Positions 7,581 to 17,968 are shown, counted from the first letter of the stretch. The stretch is DNA of 55,729 bases from Chryseobacterium gleum (GCA_945897755.1 CAMDGH010000005.1:1-55729), one strand, 5' to 3'. Translations and numbers: made by a program. Notes: generated by a model from the sequence alone, not told the origin.

Positions 7581-10500
7581 ATGAGTACAACAAAAAAATA
7601 TTGGAAAGGGATTGAAGAATTAACAGAAACTTCAAGCTTTATAGAGGGTAGAGATAAAGAATTTGCTCACTCAATGTCTGTAGAAGAATTTCTTGCAGAT
7701 GAAAACTTGAATGAAACATCAACTGGACGTAGGGATTTTTTAAAATTTCTAGGTTTTAGTGTTGCAGCAGCTACAATAGTTGCTTGTGAGGCTCCAGTTA
7801 CAAAAGCAATTCCATATGTAATAAAACCTGAAAATGTAACTCCAGGTATGCCTACATGGTATGCATCTACTTATTATGATGGTGTTTCTTACGCATCTGT
7901 TTTAGTCAAAACAAGAGAGGGACGCCCTATTTATATTAAAGGGAACAAAGATTTTGGACTTACAAATGGAAACGTAAATCCACAAATTTTAGCTTCAGTG
8001 CTTTCTTTATATGATTCTGCACGTTTAAAGTCACCATTCAAAGGCAATTTACCTTCTACTTGGAAAGATGTTGATGGTGAAATTATGAGATCTTTGAAAG
8101 AAATAGCTGCATCAAATGGAAATGTTGTTTTTTTAACAAATTCTATTATTTCAACATCAACTCAAGCTGCAATAAATGAAATAAAAAATTTAGTATCTTC
8201 TAAAGACGATTCTAAAAATTTTAAGCACATTCAATATGATGCTGTTTCTTACGCTGGAATTAGAAATGCTAATAAATTATCTTTTGGAGATGATTTTATT
8301 CCGTCGTATGATTTTGAGAAAGCTAAAACAATCGTATCTATTTCTGCTGATTTTTTGAGTACTTGGTTAATGTCTAATGTTTATGCAGCTCAATATGCGA
8401 CAAGAAGAAATCCTGATGGAGATTGGATGTCTAAACATTTTCAATTCGAATCAATTTTATCTATAACTGGATCAAATGCCGATTATAGAGCTATGATTAA
8501 GCCTTCTGAAGAAGCAAATGTACTTTCGTATTTATTGAAAAAATTTGGTGTTAGTACTTCTGTATCATCCTCATTAAACCCATCCGTATCTAAAATTGCC
8601 GATGCTGCATTTGAATCTCTAAAACAATCAAAAGGAAATTCTTTAATTGTTTCAGGTTCAAATAATACAGGAGTTCAAATTTTAGTTAATAAATTAAACA
8701 CCATACTTGGATCTTATAATTATACGATTAATACGAATGATTCTTTAAATTTATTTAAATCTCAAGATACAGATTTAGCAAATTTTGTAAAGGAAGCAAC
8801 TAATGGTAATTTACCAAGCGCTATTTTCTTTATGGGAGTTAATCCAGTTTATTCGCTTTCTAATGGAGAAGAGTTTGCTAAAGCGTTGAAAAAAATCAAA
8901 TTATCTGTTTCTTTTTCATCTCACGCAGATGAAACAGCATCAAAATGTACCTATATTTGCCCTGATCACAATGCCTTTGAATCATGGAATGATTTTTCTC
9001 CAGTAAAAAATCATATCGCCTTAGCACAACCTACTATTAGACCTTTGTTTGATACTGCTGCTGTTCAAGAATCTCTTTTGGTTTGGACTGGAAAAGCAAA
9101 ACGTGGAGGGAAAGATTCTACTGTAGTTTATGATTATATTAAGTCCATTTGGAATTCTGACGAATCGATATTTAGTTCTCAAGATAAATTTACTGATTTT
9201 GATCTTTTTTGGAACAAGGCTATTCACGATAGTTGCATAGATTTATCCAATGCAAAAGGGGATTCTGTTTTAAATTTTAATAGTTCTTCTTTGAACAAAT
9301 TAGGTACTCTCCCTAAATCTGGTGCATTAGAAGTGGTTTTATATCAGAAAACTGGGATAAGATCCGGTATTCATGCAAATAATCCTTGGTTACAAGAGTT
9401 ACCTGATCCAATTTCTAAGGTAACTTGGGATAATTACATTACCATGAATCCTTCTGAAATGAAGAAGGGAAATTATGTTACTACTTTTGACCAAGAAAAC
9501 GGTTTAAATTTAGCAGAAGTTTCTGTTAATGGAATAAAAGTTACTCTCCCTGTTTACCCATCTCCTGGACAGGCGATTGGTACTATTGGTATTGCATTAG
9601 GTTATGGTCGTGGATCAAACAATGAAGAAATAGGAAATGCTGCCTATCAAACAAAAGAATACGGTGGTCATGTTACGGATGAAAAAGGGAATAGAGTTCC
9701 TATCGGAAAAAATGTATTTTCGTTTACTCATTTTGAAAATGGAACAATTTCGTACAATACAATAGGTAAAATTAAAAAGCTTGATGGTATTTATCCGATA
9801 GCAGCTACTCAAATTCATCACACTGTGATGGGTAGGTATTCCATTGTTAGAGAAACCTCTATTGAAACATATTCATCAGGGGATAAAAATTCATTTAATC
9901 CTTCCCATACTCTTGAAACCCATGAAGGACCAGTTGAAGGTAGTAAAATGGATTTATGGGAAGCTCATCCAGTTGAACATATTGGTCACAGATGGGGTAT
10001 GACTATTGATTTATCTTCTTGTATTGGTTGTGGTTCTTGTTTGATTGCGTGTCAATCAGAAAATAATGTTCCAGTTGTAGGAAAAGATGAGGTAAGAAGA
10101 GGACGTGAAATGCATTGGCTTCGAATTGATCGTTATTTTGCATCTGATGAAGAGGCTGCTGTTGGATTTAGAAAAAATAAAGAAACGTTTGATTTTGATA
10201 AAGCTGAAATTGCTGCTGAAAACCCTAAGGTTGTTCACATGCCTATGCTTTGTCATCATTGTAATCACGCTCCTTGTGAAACAGTTTGTCCTGTATCAGC
10301 TACAACTCATAGTAATGAAGGATTGAATCAAATGGCTTACAACAGATGTATTGGTACTCGTTATTGTGCTAACAACTGTCCTTATAAAGTAAGACGTTTT
10401 AATTGGTTCAACTACCCATCATATAAAAAATTCACAAATGTTAATCCAGCTCAAGATGATTTAGGTCGTATGGTCTTAAATCCTGATGTGACAGTTCGTA

Positions 10501-10853
10501 CTCGAGGTGTGATGGAAAAATGTTCTTTTTGTGTTCAAAAAATTCAAGCAGGAAAATTAGTTGCTAAAAAAGAAGCACGACCTGTTAAAGATGGTGATGT
10601 CGTTACTGCGTGTGCAGAAGTTTGTCCAACAAATGCTATTACTGTCGGTGATTGGAACGATATTCATTCTGCTGTTCGTAAATCTTCACAAGAAAAAAGA
10701 GCATATCAAGCTTTAGAAGAAGTTGGTATAAAACCAAATATTTGGTATAAAGTTAAAGTTCGTAATGAAGAAAATTTAATTCTTGACAAACTTCAAAAAT
10801 CCAGTGTTGATATTCATAATGAAGCTCACACTGAAAAAAAAGCTCATCATTAA
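7581..10853 (+). CDS. actB: Alternative complex III subunit ActB (molybdopterin-oxidoreductase-like plus Fe-S)
   Basis: A 1090-residue peripheral subunit. Near residue 50 the Tat-type signal RRDFLKFLGFSVAAATIVA directs it to the periplasm; a Cys just after may be lipidated. The middle (about 75-780) is the molybdopterin-oxidoreductase-like domain, which in known ActB carries no molybdenum cofactor. The C-terminal ferredoxin-like domain has four cysteine groups: CIGCGSCLIAC, CHHCNHAPCETVCP, CIGTRYCANNCP and CSFC with a later CAEVCP. These bind the Fe-S clusters that pass electrons from quinol toward ActA. Gaps to actA and actC are 31 and 20 bp. Confidence 0.93.
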   Translation: MSTTKKYWKGIEELTETSSFIEGRDKEFAHSMSVEEFLADENLNETSTGRRDFLKFLGFSVAAATIVACEAPVTKAIPYVIKPENVTPGMPTWYASTYYDGVSYASVLVKTREGRPIYIKGNKDFGLTNGNVNPQILASVLSLYDSARLKSPFKGNLPSTWKDVDGEIMRSLKEIAASNGNVVFLTNSIISTSTQAAINEIKNLVSSKDDSKNFKHIQYDAVSYAGIRNANKLSFGDDFIPSYDFEKAKTIVSISADFLSTWLMSNVYAAQYATRRNPDGDWMSKHFQFESILSITGSNADYRAMIKPSEEANVLSYLLKKFGVSTSVSSSLNPSVSKIADAAFESLKQSKGNSLIVSGSNNTGVQILVNKLNTILGSYNYTINTNDSLNLFKSQDTDLANFVKEATNGNLPSAIFFMGVNPVYSLSNGEEFAKALKKIKLSVSFSSHADETASKCTYICPDHNAFESWNDFSPVKNHIALAQPTIRPLFDTAAVQESLLVWTGKAKRGGKDSTVVYDYIKSIWNSDESIFSSQDKFTDFDLFWNKAIHDSCIDLSNAKGDSVLNFNSSSLNKLGTLPKSGALEVVLYQKTGIRSGIHANNPWLQELPDPISKVTWDNYITMNPSEMKKGNYVTTFDQENGLNLAEVSVNGIKVTLPVYPSPGQAIGTIGIALGYGRGSNNEEIGNAAYQTKEYGGHVTDEKGNRVPIGKNVFSFTHFENGTISYNTIGKIKKLDGIYPIAATQIHHTVMGRYSIVRETSIETYSSGDKNSFNPSHTLETHEGPVEGSKMDLWEAHPVEHIGHRWGMTIDLSSCIGCGSCLIACQSENNVPVVGKDEVRRGREMHWLRIDRYFASDEEAAVGFRKNKETFDFDKAEIAAENPKVVHMPMLCHHCNHAPCETVCPVSATTHSNEGLNQMAYNRCIGTRYCANNCPYKVRRFNWFNYPSYKKFTNVNPAQDDLGRMVLNPDVTVRTRGVMEKCSFCVQKIQAGKLVAKKEARPVKDGDVVTACAEVCPTNAITVGDWNDIHSAVRKSSQEKRAYQALEEVGIKPNIWYKVKVRNEENLILDKLQKSSVDIHNEAHTEKKAHH

Positions 10854-10873
10854 TCGCTTAAATATAAAAAGTA

Positions 10874-12289
10874 ATGCATAAGGAATCAGCAATTAGAGAA
10901 CCACTTATATTAGGTCATAAGACCTATGGTGATATTACACAAGATGTGTGTAAGCCTATTGAAGATAAGGCACCTAGAATGTGGTATATTCTTTTTTCAA
11001 TCGCACTAGTTATTGGTCTATATGGAGTAGGATGTATTCTTTATCTATTAGGAACTGGTATCGGGGTTTGGGGTTTAAATAAAACGATTGGTTGGGCTTG
11101 GGATATTACCAATTTTGTTTGGTGGGTTGGTATTGGACATGCTGGAACTCTTATATCTGCTGTATTGTTGCTGTTTCGTCAAAAATGGAGAATGGCAATT
11201 AACCGATCTGCTGAGGCGATGACAATTTTTGCTGTATTTATGGCTGGTCTTTTTCCTCTTATTCATATGGGTCGTTTATGGGTCGGATATTGGACTTTGC
11301 CTTTGCCAAATCAGTTTGGTTCACTTTGGGTGAATTTTAATTCACCTCTTTTATGGGACGTTTTTGCAATCTCTACTTATCTTTCAGTATCTGTTGTTTT
11401 TTGGTATATCGGATTAATTCCTGATTTTGCTACTTTAAGAGATAGAGTTAAGAAACCAATTCCAAAGAAAATGTATTCTATACTTTCTTTTGGATGGTCT
11501 GGGAGGGCTAAAAATTGGAATCGATTTGAGTTAGTTTCTCTTGTTTTAGCAGGATTAGCTACACCCTTAGTTTTCTCTGTTCACTCTATTGTATCATTTG
11601 ATTTTGCTACTTCGATTGTCCCTGGATGGCATACAACCATATTCCCTCCTTATTTCGTTGCTGGTGCAGTGTTCTCTGGATTTGCAATGGTACAAACACT
11701 GATGTTAGTTATGCGTAAAGCAATGAGATTAGAAGCATATATTCATACACGTCATGTCGAGTATATGAATATTGTAATAATGGTTACTGGATCTATTGTT
11801 GGTACAGCTTATATTACTGAATTATTTATATCATGGTATTCTGGAGTAGAATATGAAGCTTATGCTTTTATTAATCGTTTTTCTGGACCTTATTGGTGGG
11901 CTTATTGGTCTATGATGACATGCAATGTTATTTCACCTCAGTTGATGTGGATTCGCCCATTGAGAAGAAGTTTATTATTTACATTTATCATTTCTATAGT
12001 TGTTAATATTGGTATGTGGTTTGAGCGATATGTGATTATTGTATCTTCTATTCATAGGGATTATTTGCCTTCTTCTTGGAGTATGCATTATCCAAGTCAC
12101 ATTGATTTAGGGGTTTACATAGGTACAATTGGATTATTTTTTGTTTTCTTCCTATTATTTGCTCGTTTTTTCCCCGTTTTACCGATTGCTGAATTGAAGA
12201 CCATTTTAAAATCTTCAGGTGAATCATACAAAAATGAGCCTTTAGCACATGCTAAAGACCATGAGAATAACAATAATAACCACCATTAA
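10874..12289 (+). CDS. actC: Alternative complex III subunit ActC (NrfD-like, quinol-binding)
   Basis: A 471-residue polytopic protein of the NrfD/PsrC family with about ten hydrophobic helices, starting at about residue 35 and ending with a His/Asn-rich tail after residue 455. ActC and ActF form the two membrane modules of alternative complex III, and ActC holds the likely menaquinol oxidation site facing the ActB Fe-S clusters. It sits between actB (20 bp gap) and actD (9 bp gap). Confidence 0.92.
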   Translation: MHKESAIREPLILGHKTYGDITQDVCKPIEDKAPRMWYILFSIALVIGLYGVGCILYLLGTGIGVWGLNKTIGWAWDITNFVWWVGIGHAGTLISAVLLLFRQKWRMAINRSAEAMTIFAVFMAGLFPLIHMGRLWVGYWTLPLPNQFGSLWVNFNSPLLWDVFAISTYLSVSVVFWYIGLIPDFATLRDRVKKPIPKKMYSILSFGWSGRAKNWNRFELVSLVLAGLATPLVFSVHSIVSFDFATSIVPGWHTTIFPPYFVAGAVFSGFAMVQTLMLVMRKAMRLEAYIHTRHVEYMNIVIMVTGSIVGTAYITELFISWYSGVEYEAYAFINRFSGPYWWAYWSMMTCNVISPQLMWIRPLRRSLLFTFIISIVVNIGMWFERYVIIVSSIHRDYLPSSWSMHYPSHIDLGVYIGTIGLFFVFFLLFARFFPVLPIAELKTILKSSGESYKNEPLAHAKDHENNNNNHH

Positions 12290-12298
12290 TATACGATC

Positions 12299-12835
12299 AT
12301 GGCAGACAAAGTTTTTTATGCAATGTACGATGACGACGATGTGCTTAAGGATGGCGCAAAGAAGTTAGTCGCTAAGGGAGTTAAAATATCTGAGGTATTT
12401 TCTCCATTTCCTATTCACGGAATTGATCCAATCATAGGTGTTAAAAATACTCGATTAGGCATCATGGCTTTTATGTATGCTATAACTGGTACAATGCTTG
12501 CTACTATTGCAATGCGTTATTTTATGATTGAAAATTGGCCGATGAATATCGGGGGTAAACCAAATAATACGTATTTGCAAAATATTTTAGCTTTTATTCC
12601 GATTACCTTTGAGTTCACTGTTTTATGTGCTGCTCACGGAATGGCACTTACTTATTTTCTTAAAAACAAAACATTACCTGGCCTTCCAGCTCAAAATCCT
12701 GATCCGCGCACAACGGATGATCGTTTTGTGATGGAATTAAGATTGTCTGAAAACACATCTATGTCCGAAGAGGAACTACTTGTGTTGTTACAAACTACTG
12801 GTTATGTAGAATTAGATCAAAAAGAACTGAGCTAA
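12299..12835 (+). CDS. actD: Alternative complex III subunit ActD (DUF3341)
   Basis: A 178-residue DUF3341 protein. It starts with a soluble ferredoxin-like part (YAMYDDDDVLKDGAKKL) and contains the conserved FSPFPIHGID motif near residues 35-44. Two membrane helices follow (about 57-78 and 98-120). ActD is a structural membrane subunit of alternative complex III with no cofactors. It starts 9 bp after actC. Confidence 0.92.
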   Translation: MADKVFYAMYDDDDVLKDGAKKLVAKGVKISEVFSPFPIHGIDPIIGVKNTRLGIMAFMYAITGTMLATIAMRYFMIENWPMNIGGKPNNTYLQNILAFIPITFEFTVLCAAHGMALTYFLKNKTLPGLPAQNPDPRTTDDRFVMELRLSENTSMSEEELLVLLQTTGYVELDQKELS

Positions 12836-12867
12836 TTAATTTAATATTATTGTAATAGATCAAAGCG

Positions 12868-13620
12868 ATGAATAAAATGTTTAGAATAGCTACTAATTTC
12901 TCAGCGATAGTTTTAACAAGTGCCTTTTTTGTATCTTGTTCAACTAATGAGGATAGTGCTGGGTTAGAGTATATGCCAGATATGTATCGTTCACCTTCAG
13001 TTGAAGTGTATGTTGACTATGGTGAGGTGAGGGGAGTTACAAATGAAGTAATTAAAAATAAATTGTCTGCTCTAGTTCCACCAAAAAATACGATTCCTTA
13101 TATTGGGACAAATGGTGAAGATGTTATGTTAATGCTTCCTTATAAGCGAAAACCTTCTGCTGCCTTTGCTACAACACACGGATTGTTTGGATGGAATTTC
13201 ACATCAAATAAAGAACCTGATTATGAATATAACCAAGCTAAATCAGATGTAAATCCGTATAAATTAACCTCAAAAAATTCAGAAGAGGTATTTAAGAAAG
13301 GGAAAGAATTATACACCGCTATGTGTGCTCATTGTCATGGTGAAAAAGGGGATGGAAATGGTCCAATGGTGTTAAGTGGAGCTTATGCTGGTGTTCCTAG
13401 TTATGCTTCAAGAGCTGAGTTAGGAGATGGTCAGATATTTTATTCTATTTATTACGGAAAAGGTGCCATGGGTTCTCATGCTTCTTTAGTGAACAAAAAA
13501 GAGATTTGGACGTTAGTACATTACATACGTAAGTTCCAAAATGCTGATTATGGTAAGTTCGACAAAGATGGATCTATGGTCTCCAAAAAGACAACAGATT
13601 CGACAAGTGTTAAACTTTAA
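12868..13620 (+). CDS. actE: Alternative complex III subunit ActE (monoheme cytochrome c lipoprotein)
   Basis: A 250-residue lipoprotein. The lipobox Cys is at about residue 24 (FFVSC). A single class I cytochrome c domain in the C-terminal half has CAHCH near residue 153 and a candidate Met ligand in GAMGSHASLV. The N-terminal half has the conserved YMPDMYRSPS and the MLPYKRKP motifs of ActE. It probably passes electrons from ActA to soluble or oxidase-bound cytochrome c. It lies 32 bp after actD and 24 bp before actF. Confidence 0.92.
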   Translation: MNKMFRIATNFSAIVLTSAFFVSCSTNEDSAGLEYMPDMYRSPSVEVYVDYGEVRGVTNEVIKNKLSALVPPKNTIPYIGTNGEDVMLMLPYKRKPSAAFATTHGLFGWNFTSNKEPDYEYNQAKSDVNPYKLTSKNSEEVFKKGKELYTAMCAHCHGEKGDGNGPMVLSGAYAGVPSYASRAELGDGQIFYSIYYGKGAMGSHASLVNKKEIWTLVHYIRKFQNADYGKFDKDGSMVSKKTTDSTSVKL

Positions 13621-13644
13621 TTTTTTAATCTAATAGTAAATAAA

Positions 13645-14841
13645 ATGGAATTCAAGATTACAAAAAAAGCAAATTTGTTTACACTTGTATTACTAAGTGT
13701 AGGTATGTTGTTTACAATTATCGGTATTTTAGTTGAGTTAAAACACGATCACGGTCATCATTTAGGACAAAGGTTATCTGCAAATTTGTTAGTAGATAGT
13801 TTCTTCTTTTTTGGTATTGGTTTAGGTGCTTTATTTTTTCTTGCTTTGCAATACGCTACTGAAACAGGTTGGTATGCTTCTGTAAAACGTGTTATTGAAG
13901 CGGTAGCAGGTTTTCTCCCTGTTGGAATTATTCTTTTAATCGTTACACTCTTAATCATAACGCTACAAAATGGAGCTCATATTTATTTATGGATGGACAG
14001 TAATGTTGTTGCACATGATGAAATAATTAAAGGTAAGTCTGCATATTTAAACAAACCATTCTTTTGGTTGAGAACCATCGTTTATCTATCTACTTATTTT
14101 ATTTATTGGAGAGGTTTCAAAAAACGTTCTTTAGAAGAAGATGTTATTGGTGGAACTGACATTCATTATACAAATTATAAAAAAGCAGCTGTTTTCCTTG
14201 TATTCTTTGCTGTATTTAGTTCAACTTCTTCTTGGGATTGGATTATGTCTATTGATGTTCACTGGTTTAGCACCTTATTTGGATGGTATGTATTTGCAGG
14301 AATGTGGTGTACTACAATGATAGTATTGGTAACCCTTACGTTGTATTTAAAAAAACAAGGACATTTGCCTAATGTAAATGAAAGTCACATTCATGATTTA
14401 GGAAAATGGACATTTGCAATTAGTTTTTTATGGTCATATTTATGGTTCTCTCAATTCATGCTTATTTGGTATGCAAATATAGGTGAAGAAGTTACGTATT
14501 ATATTACACGTATCAAAGACTTTAAGTTTATGTATTTTGGTATGTTCTTGATCAATTTTACACTTCCTATGATTTTGTTAATGTCAAGAGATGCTAAGAG
14601 ACATGCTGGGATTTTGACATTTGTCGGGTTAATTGCTATTTCTGGTCACTGGGTTGATGTTTATATTATGATTATGGCTGGTTCAATGGGTAAGTCAGCT
14701 TTCATTGGATTTATGGAAATCGGTCTTCTTTTAACTGTTTTAGGTATTTTCTTGCGCGTAATCCTGAAAAACTTAACAAAAGCTCCTTTGTCTGTTGTTA
14801 ATCACCCTTATCTAGATGAATCTATTCATCATGAAATTTAA
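13645..14841 (+). CDS. actF: Alternative complex III subunit ActF (NrfD-like)
   Basis: A 398-residue integral membrane protein with about ten helices, the second NrfD-like module of alternative complex III, related to but shorter than ActC. A His-rich stretch KHDHGHHLG follows the first helix. The WDWIMSIDVHWFSTLFGWY segment near residues 198-216 is typical of ActF. It follows actE by 24 bp and precedes coxB by 34 bp. Confidence 0.9.
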   Translation: MEFKITKKANLFTLVLLSVGMLFTIIGILVELKHDHGHHLGQRLSANLLVDSFFFFGIGLGALFFLALQYATETGWYASVKRVIEAVAGFLPVGIILLIVTLLIITLQNGAHIYLWMDSNVVAHDEIIKGKSAYLNKPFFWLRTIVYLSTYFIYWRGFKKRSLEEDVIGGTDIHYTNYKKAAVFLVFFAVFSSTSSWDWIMSIDVHWFSTLFGWYVFAGMWCTTMIVLVTLTLYLKKQGHLPNVNESHIHDLGKWTFAISFLWSYLWFSQFMLIWYANIGEEVTYYITRIKDFKFMYFGMFLINFTLPMILLMSRDAKRHAGILTFVGLIAISGHWVDVYIMIMAGSMGKSAFIGFMEIGLLLTVLGIFLRVILKNLTKAPLSVVNHPYLDESIHHEI

Positions 14842-14875
14842 TTAGTAGTATTTATTCATTGATATATTAAAAAAA

Positions 14876-16111
14876 ATGAGTTCTAAATTAATCATATTAT
14901 TAGTAATCGTCTTAGGTATCATTGCTTTAACGCAATTAATGAGATTGTACGAACTTTCTACTAAGCTTAGAAATAGAAAAGAAGAAGATATTACAAATAG
15001 AGATAATAAATTAAATGCTAATTTGTTACTCGCTTTTACGGCTTTTTTCTATGGCTTATTTATTTATTTGGTTTTAGTTTACGGTTGGACTGGTAGAGGT
15101 GATGCCGCTTCTGTTCATGGTGTTGAAACAGATTGGTTATTAAATTTAAATTTTTTCATTATCATCTTTGTTTTCCTTATTACAAATACACTTTTATTTT
15201 ATTTCTCATGGAAATATATACGTAAACCAGGTGTAAAAGCACATTTCTTTCCACATGACAATAAATTGGAGTTAATTTGGACAGTAGTTCCTGCTATAGT
15301 TCTAACTGTAATAATTATCCTTGGATTGAAAGTATGGAATGATGTTACTTCTGATTCAGGTAAGGAAGCAATTAAACTTGAATTGTTTTCAAAGCAATTT
15401 GACTGGACTGCGCGCTATGCTGGGAAAGATAATAAATTAGGTAAATTTGATTATAAGTTAACAACTACTGAAAATGAGTTAGCTTTATTAACAACTGAAA
15501 CATTAGATTCTGCTATTCGTTATATGGAATTTGGAAAATCTGATAGCACTGTTTTAGGTATTAAGTTACTAGAAAATAAATTAAATAATCCAAAATCAAT
15601 TTTTATACCTGAAGATCTTGAAAAAATGGAAACAGATCTTGATCGTAAAACGAGATTGTTAAGATTATTATATCAAATTAAACAAAGGCATAACAAAAAA
15701 TTAGATGCATTAGCTTATGATGATATTATTCAAAAGGATACCTTGCACTTAGTTGTAAATAAAGAATACGAAATGACTTTTAGAGCTAAAGATGTAATCC
15801 ATTCTGCTTATTTCCCTCACTTAAGAGCTCAAATGAATACTGTTCCTGGTTTAACGACACGACTTAAAGTTACTCCTTCAATTACAACAGATGAAATGCG
15901 TCAGAGAATGAAAAATCCTATGTTTAATTATGTTTTAATGTGCAATAAAATTTGTGGAGGTGCACATTATAAAATGAAAATGATTGTAGTTATTGATTCG
16001 CCGAAACAATACAAATCTTGGATGAATTCTAAAGCTACTTTTAAAGAAAGTTTAGTTCCTGCTATTGCTCCAGCTGCAAAATCAGATTCTATTTCTAATA
16101 AAATGATTTAA
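14876..16111 (+). CDS. coxB: Cytochrome c oxidase subunit II
   Basis: A 411-residue subunit II. Hydrophobic helices lie at about 3-22, 47-71, 88-112 and 133-154. The CuA site is complete: H309 in VIHSAYF plus C356, C360, H364 and M367 in CNKICGGAHYKM. CuA accepts electrons from cytochrome c. Unlike caa3-type oxidases there is no C-terminal heme c domain. Between residues about 195 and 283 lies an extra, charged helical segment (EDLEKMETDLDRKTRLLRLL region) that divides the CuA domain; this appears to be a lineage trait of flavobacterial subunit II. It is co-transcribed with actA-F upstream and coxA downstream. Confidence 0.93.
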   Translation: MSSKLIILLVIVLGIIALTQLMRLYELSTKLRNRKEEDITNRDNKLNANLLLAFTAFFYGLFIYLVLVYGWTGRGDAASVHGVETDWLLNLNFFIIIFVFLITNTLLFYFSWKYIRKPGVKAHFFPHDNKLELIWTVVPAIVLTVIIILGLKVWNDVTSDSGKEAIKLELFSKQFDWTARYAGKDNKLGKFDYKLTTTENELALLTTETLDSAIRYMEFGKSDSTVLGIKLLENKLNNPKSIFIPEDLEKMETDLDRKTRLLRLLYQIKQRHNKKLDALAYDDIIQKDTLHLVVNKEYEMTFRAKDVIHSAYFPHLRAQMNTVPGLTTRLKVTPSITTDEMRQRMKNPMFNYVLMCNKICGGAHYKMKMIVVIDSPKQYKSWMNSKATFKESLVPAIAPAAKSDSISNKMI

Positions 16112-16138
16112 TTATTTACTATATATAAATTAAAAACA

Positions 16139-17950
16139 ATGTCAGCATTATCTCACGACTCACACGGACATCATGATGCACATCATGACCACCATGAAGA
16201 AAGTTTTATCTCAAAGTATATTTTTAGTCAAGATCATAAAATGATTGGAAAGCAGTTTTTGATAACTGCAGTTTTTATGGGTATCGTTGCAATGTTGCTT
16301 TCTATTTTATTTAGAATTCAATTGGCTTGGCCTGGTGAAAGGTCTGATTTTTTATCTTTGTTTTTAGGTGAAACTTGGGCTCCTGGTGGAGTTCTAAAGG
16401 AAAACATGTACCTTGGTTTGGTAACCATTCATGGAACTATTATGGTTTTCTTTTTGCTAACTGGTGGTTTATCTGGTACATTTTCTAACCTTTTAATTCC
16501 CCTTCAATTAGGTGCACGTGATATGGCATCTGGTTTCTTAAATATGATTTCATATTGGTTGTTTTTGGTTTCATCTGTTATCATGTTGATTTCCTTATTT
16601 ATTGAAACAGGTCCAGCGATGGCAGGTTGGACAATATACCCACCATTGTCTGCATTACCTCAGGCGATTGAAGGTTCAGGAACTGGTATGACTCTTTGGT
16701 TAGTTTCTATGACTTTTTTTATTGCTGGTTCTTTAATGGGTTCTTTGAATTACATTGTAACCGTTTTAAATCTTAGAACTAAAGGTATGACTATGACAAG
16801 AATGCCTTTAACAATTTGGGCTTTCTTTGTGACTGCTATACTTGGTGTATTATCATTCCCTGTTCTTTTGTCTGCTGCATTGTTGTTAATGATGGATCGA
16901 TTGGCTGGTACAAGTTTTTATTTGTCAGATATTATTGTTGGTGGTGAAATGCTAGAGAATCATGGAGGTTCGCCTTTATTATATCAACATTTGTTTTGGT
17001 TCTTAGGTCATCCTGAAGTATATATCGTATTATTACCTGCTTTAGGTTTATCATCTGAAATTATTGCAACAAATTCTCGAAAACCTATATTTGGTTACAA
17101 AGCAATGATAGGATCAATTTTAGCAATTGGATTTTTATCATTCATTGTATGGGGACATCATATGTTTATTACTGGAATGAATCCCTTTATTGGTAGTGTG
17201 TTTGTTTTTACTACGCTACTTATTGCAATTCCTTCAGCTGTTAAAGTTTTTAATTACTTAACTACTTTGTGGAGAGGTAGCATTGTTTTAACTCCTGCTA
17301 TGCTTTTTGCTATTGGTTTAGTATCTACATTTATTTCCGGTGGTGTTACAGGTATTATTTTAGCCGATTCTGCTTTAGATATTGCTATTCATGACACCTA
17401 TTTTGTTGTTGCTCACTTTCATATTGTAATGGGAATGTCAGCGGTATTTGGAATGTTTGCTGGTGTCTATCATTGGTTTCCTAAATTATATGGAAAAATG
17501 ATGAATACACGTTTAGGTTTTGCTCATTTTTGGGTAACTATTGTCGGAGCATATGGTGTATTTTTCCCAATGCACTTTGTTGGTCTAGCTGGTGCCCCTA
17601 GAAGATACTACGATTCTTCTGTTTATGGTGAATTTGATACTAATTCATATCAAATGATCATGGATTTAAATGTTCTTATTACCATTTTTGCTATCATAGC
17701 TGCTTTTGGTCAATTGATATTCTTATTTAATTTTTTCTATAGTATTTTCCGTGGACCTATAGCTACAGTAAATCCTTGGAGGTCTAATACCTTAGAATGG
17801 ACTACTCCTGTAGAGCATATCCACGGTAATTGGCCTGGAGCTTTACCTGAGGTTCATAGATGGCCATACGATTATTCGAAGCCAGGATTTGAAGAAGATT
17901 TTATTCTACAGACTACTCCTTTAGGTGAAAACGAAGAAGAGTCTCATTAA
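16139..17950 (+). CDS. coxA: Cytochrome c oxidase subunit I
   Basis: A 603-residue heme-copper oxidase core with about 12 helices that reduces O2 and pumps protons. It starts with a His-rich tail (SHGHHDAHHDHHEE). It has the heme a ligand region TIHGTIMVFF, the CuB/cross-link motif GHPEVYIVLLPALG near residue 283 and the HH pair in WGHHMF. HDTYFVVAHFHIVMG carries the high-spin and low-spin heme ligands. The GHPEVY Glu-Val-Tyr arrangement indicates an A-family oxidase. It is the last gene of the act-cox operon and is followed by a strong terminator. Confidence 0.96.
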   Translation: MSALSHDSHGHHDAHHDHHEESFISKYIFSQDHKMIGKQFLITAVFMGIVAMLLSILFRIQLAWPGERSDFLSLFLGETWAPGGVLKENMYLGLVTIHGTIMVFFLLTGGLSGTFSNLLIPLQLGARDMASGFLNMISYWLFLVSSVIMLISLFIETGPAMAGWTIYPPLSALPQAIEGSGTGMTLWLVSMTFFIAGSLMGSLNYIVTVLNLRTKGMTMTRMPLTIWAFFVTAILGVLSFPVLLSAALLLMMDRLAGTSFYLSDIIVGGEMLENHGGSPLLYQHLFWFLGHPEVYIVLLPALGLSSEIIATNSRKPIFGYKAMIGSILAIGFLSFIVWGHHMFITGMNPFIGSVFVFTTLLIAIPSAVKVFNYLTTLWRGSIVLTPAMLFAIGLVSTFISGGVTGIILADSALDIAIHDTYFVVAHFHIVMGMSAVFGMFAGVYHWFPKLYGKMMNTRLGFAHFWVTIVGAYGVFFPMHFVGLAGAPRRYYDSSVYGEFDTNSYQMIMDLNVLITIFAIIAAFGQLIFLFNFFYSIFRGPIATVNPWRSNTLEWTTPVEHIHGNWPGALPEVHRWPYDYSKPGFEEDFILQTTPLGENEEESH

Positions 17951-17968
17951 TCTCTTTTATATTTTTGT

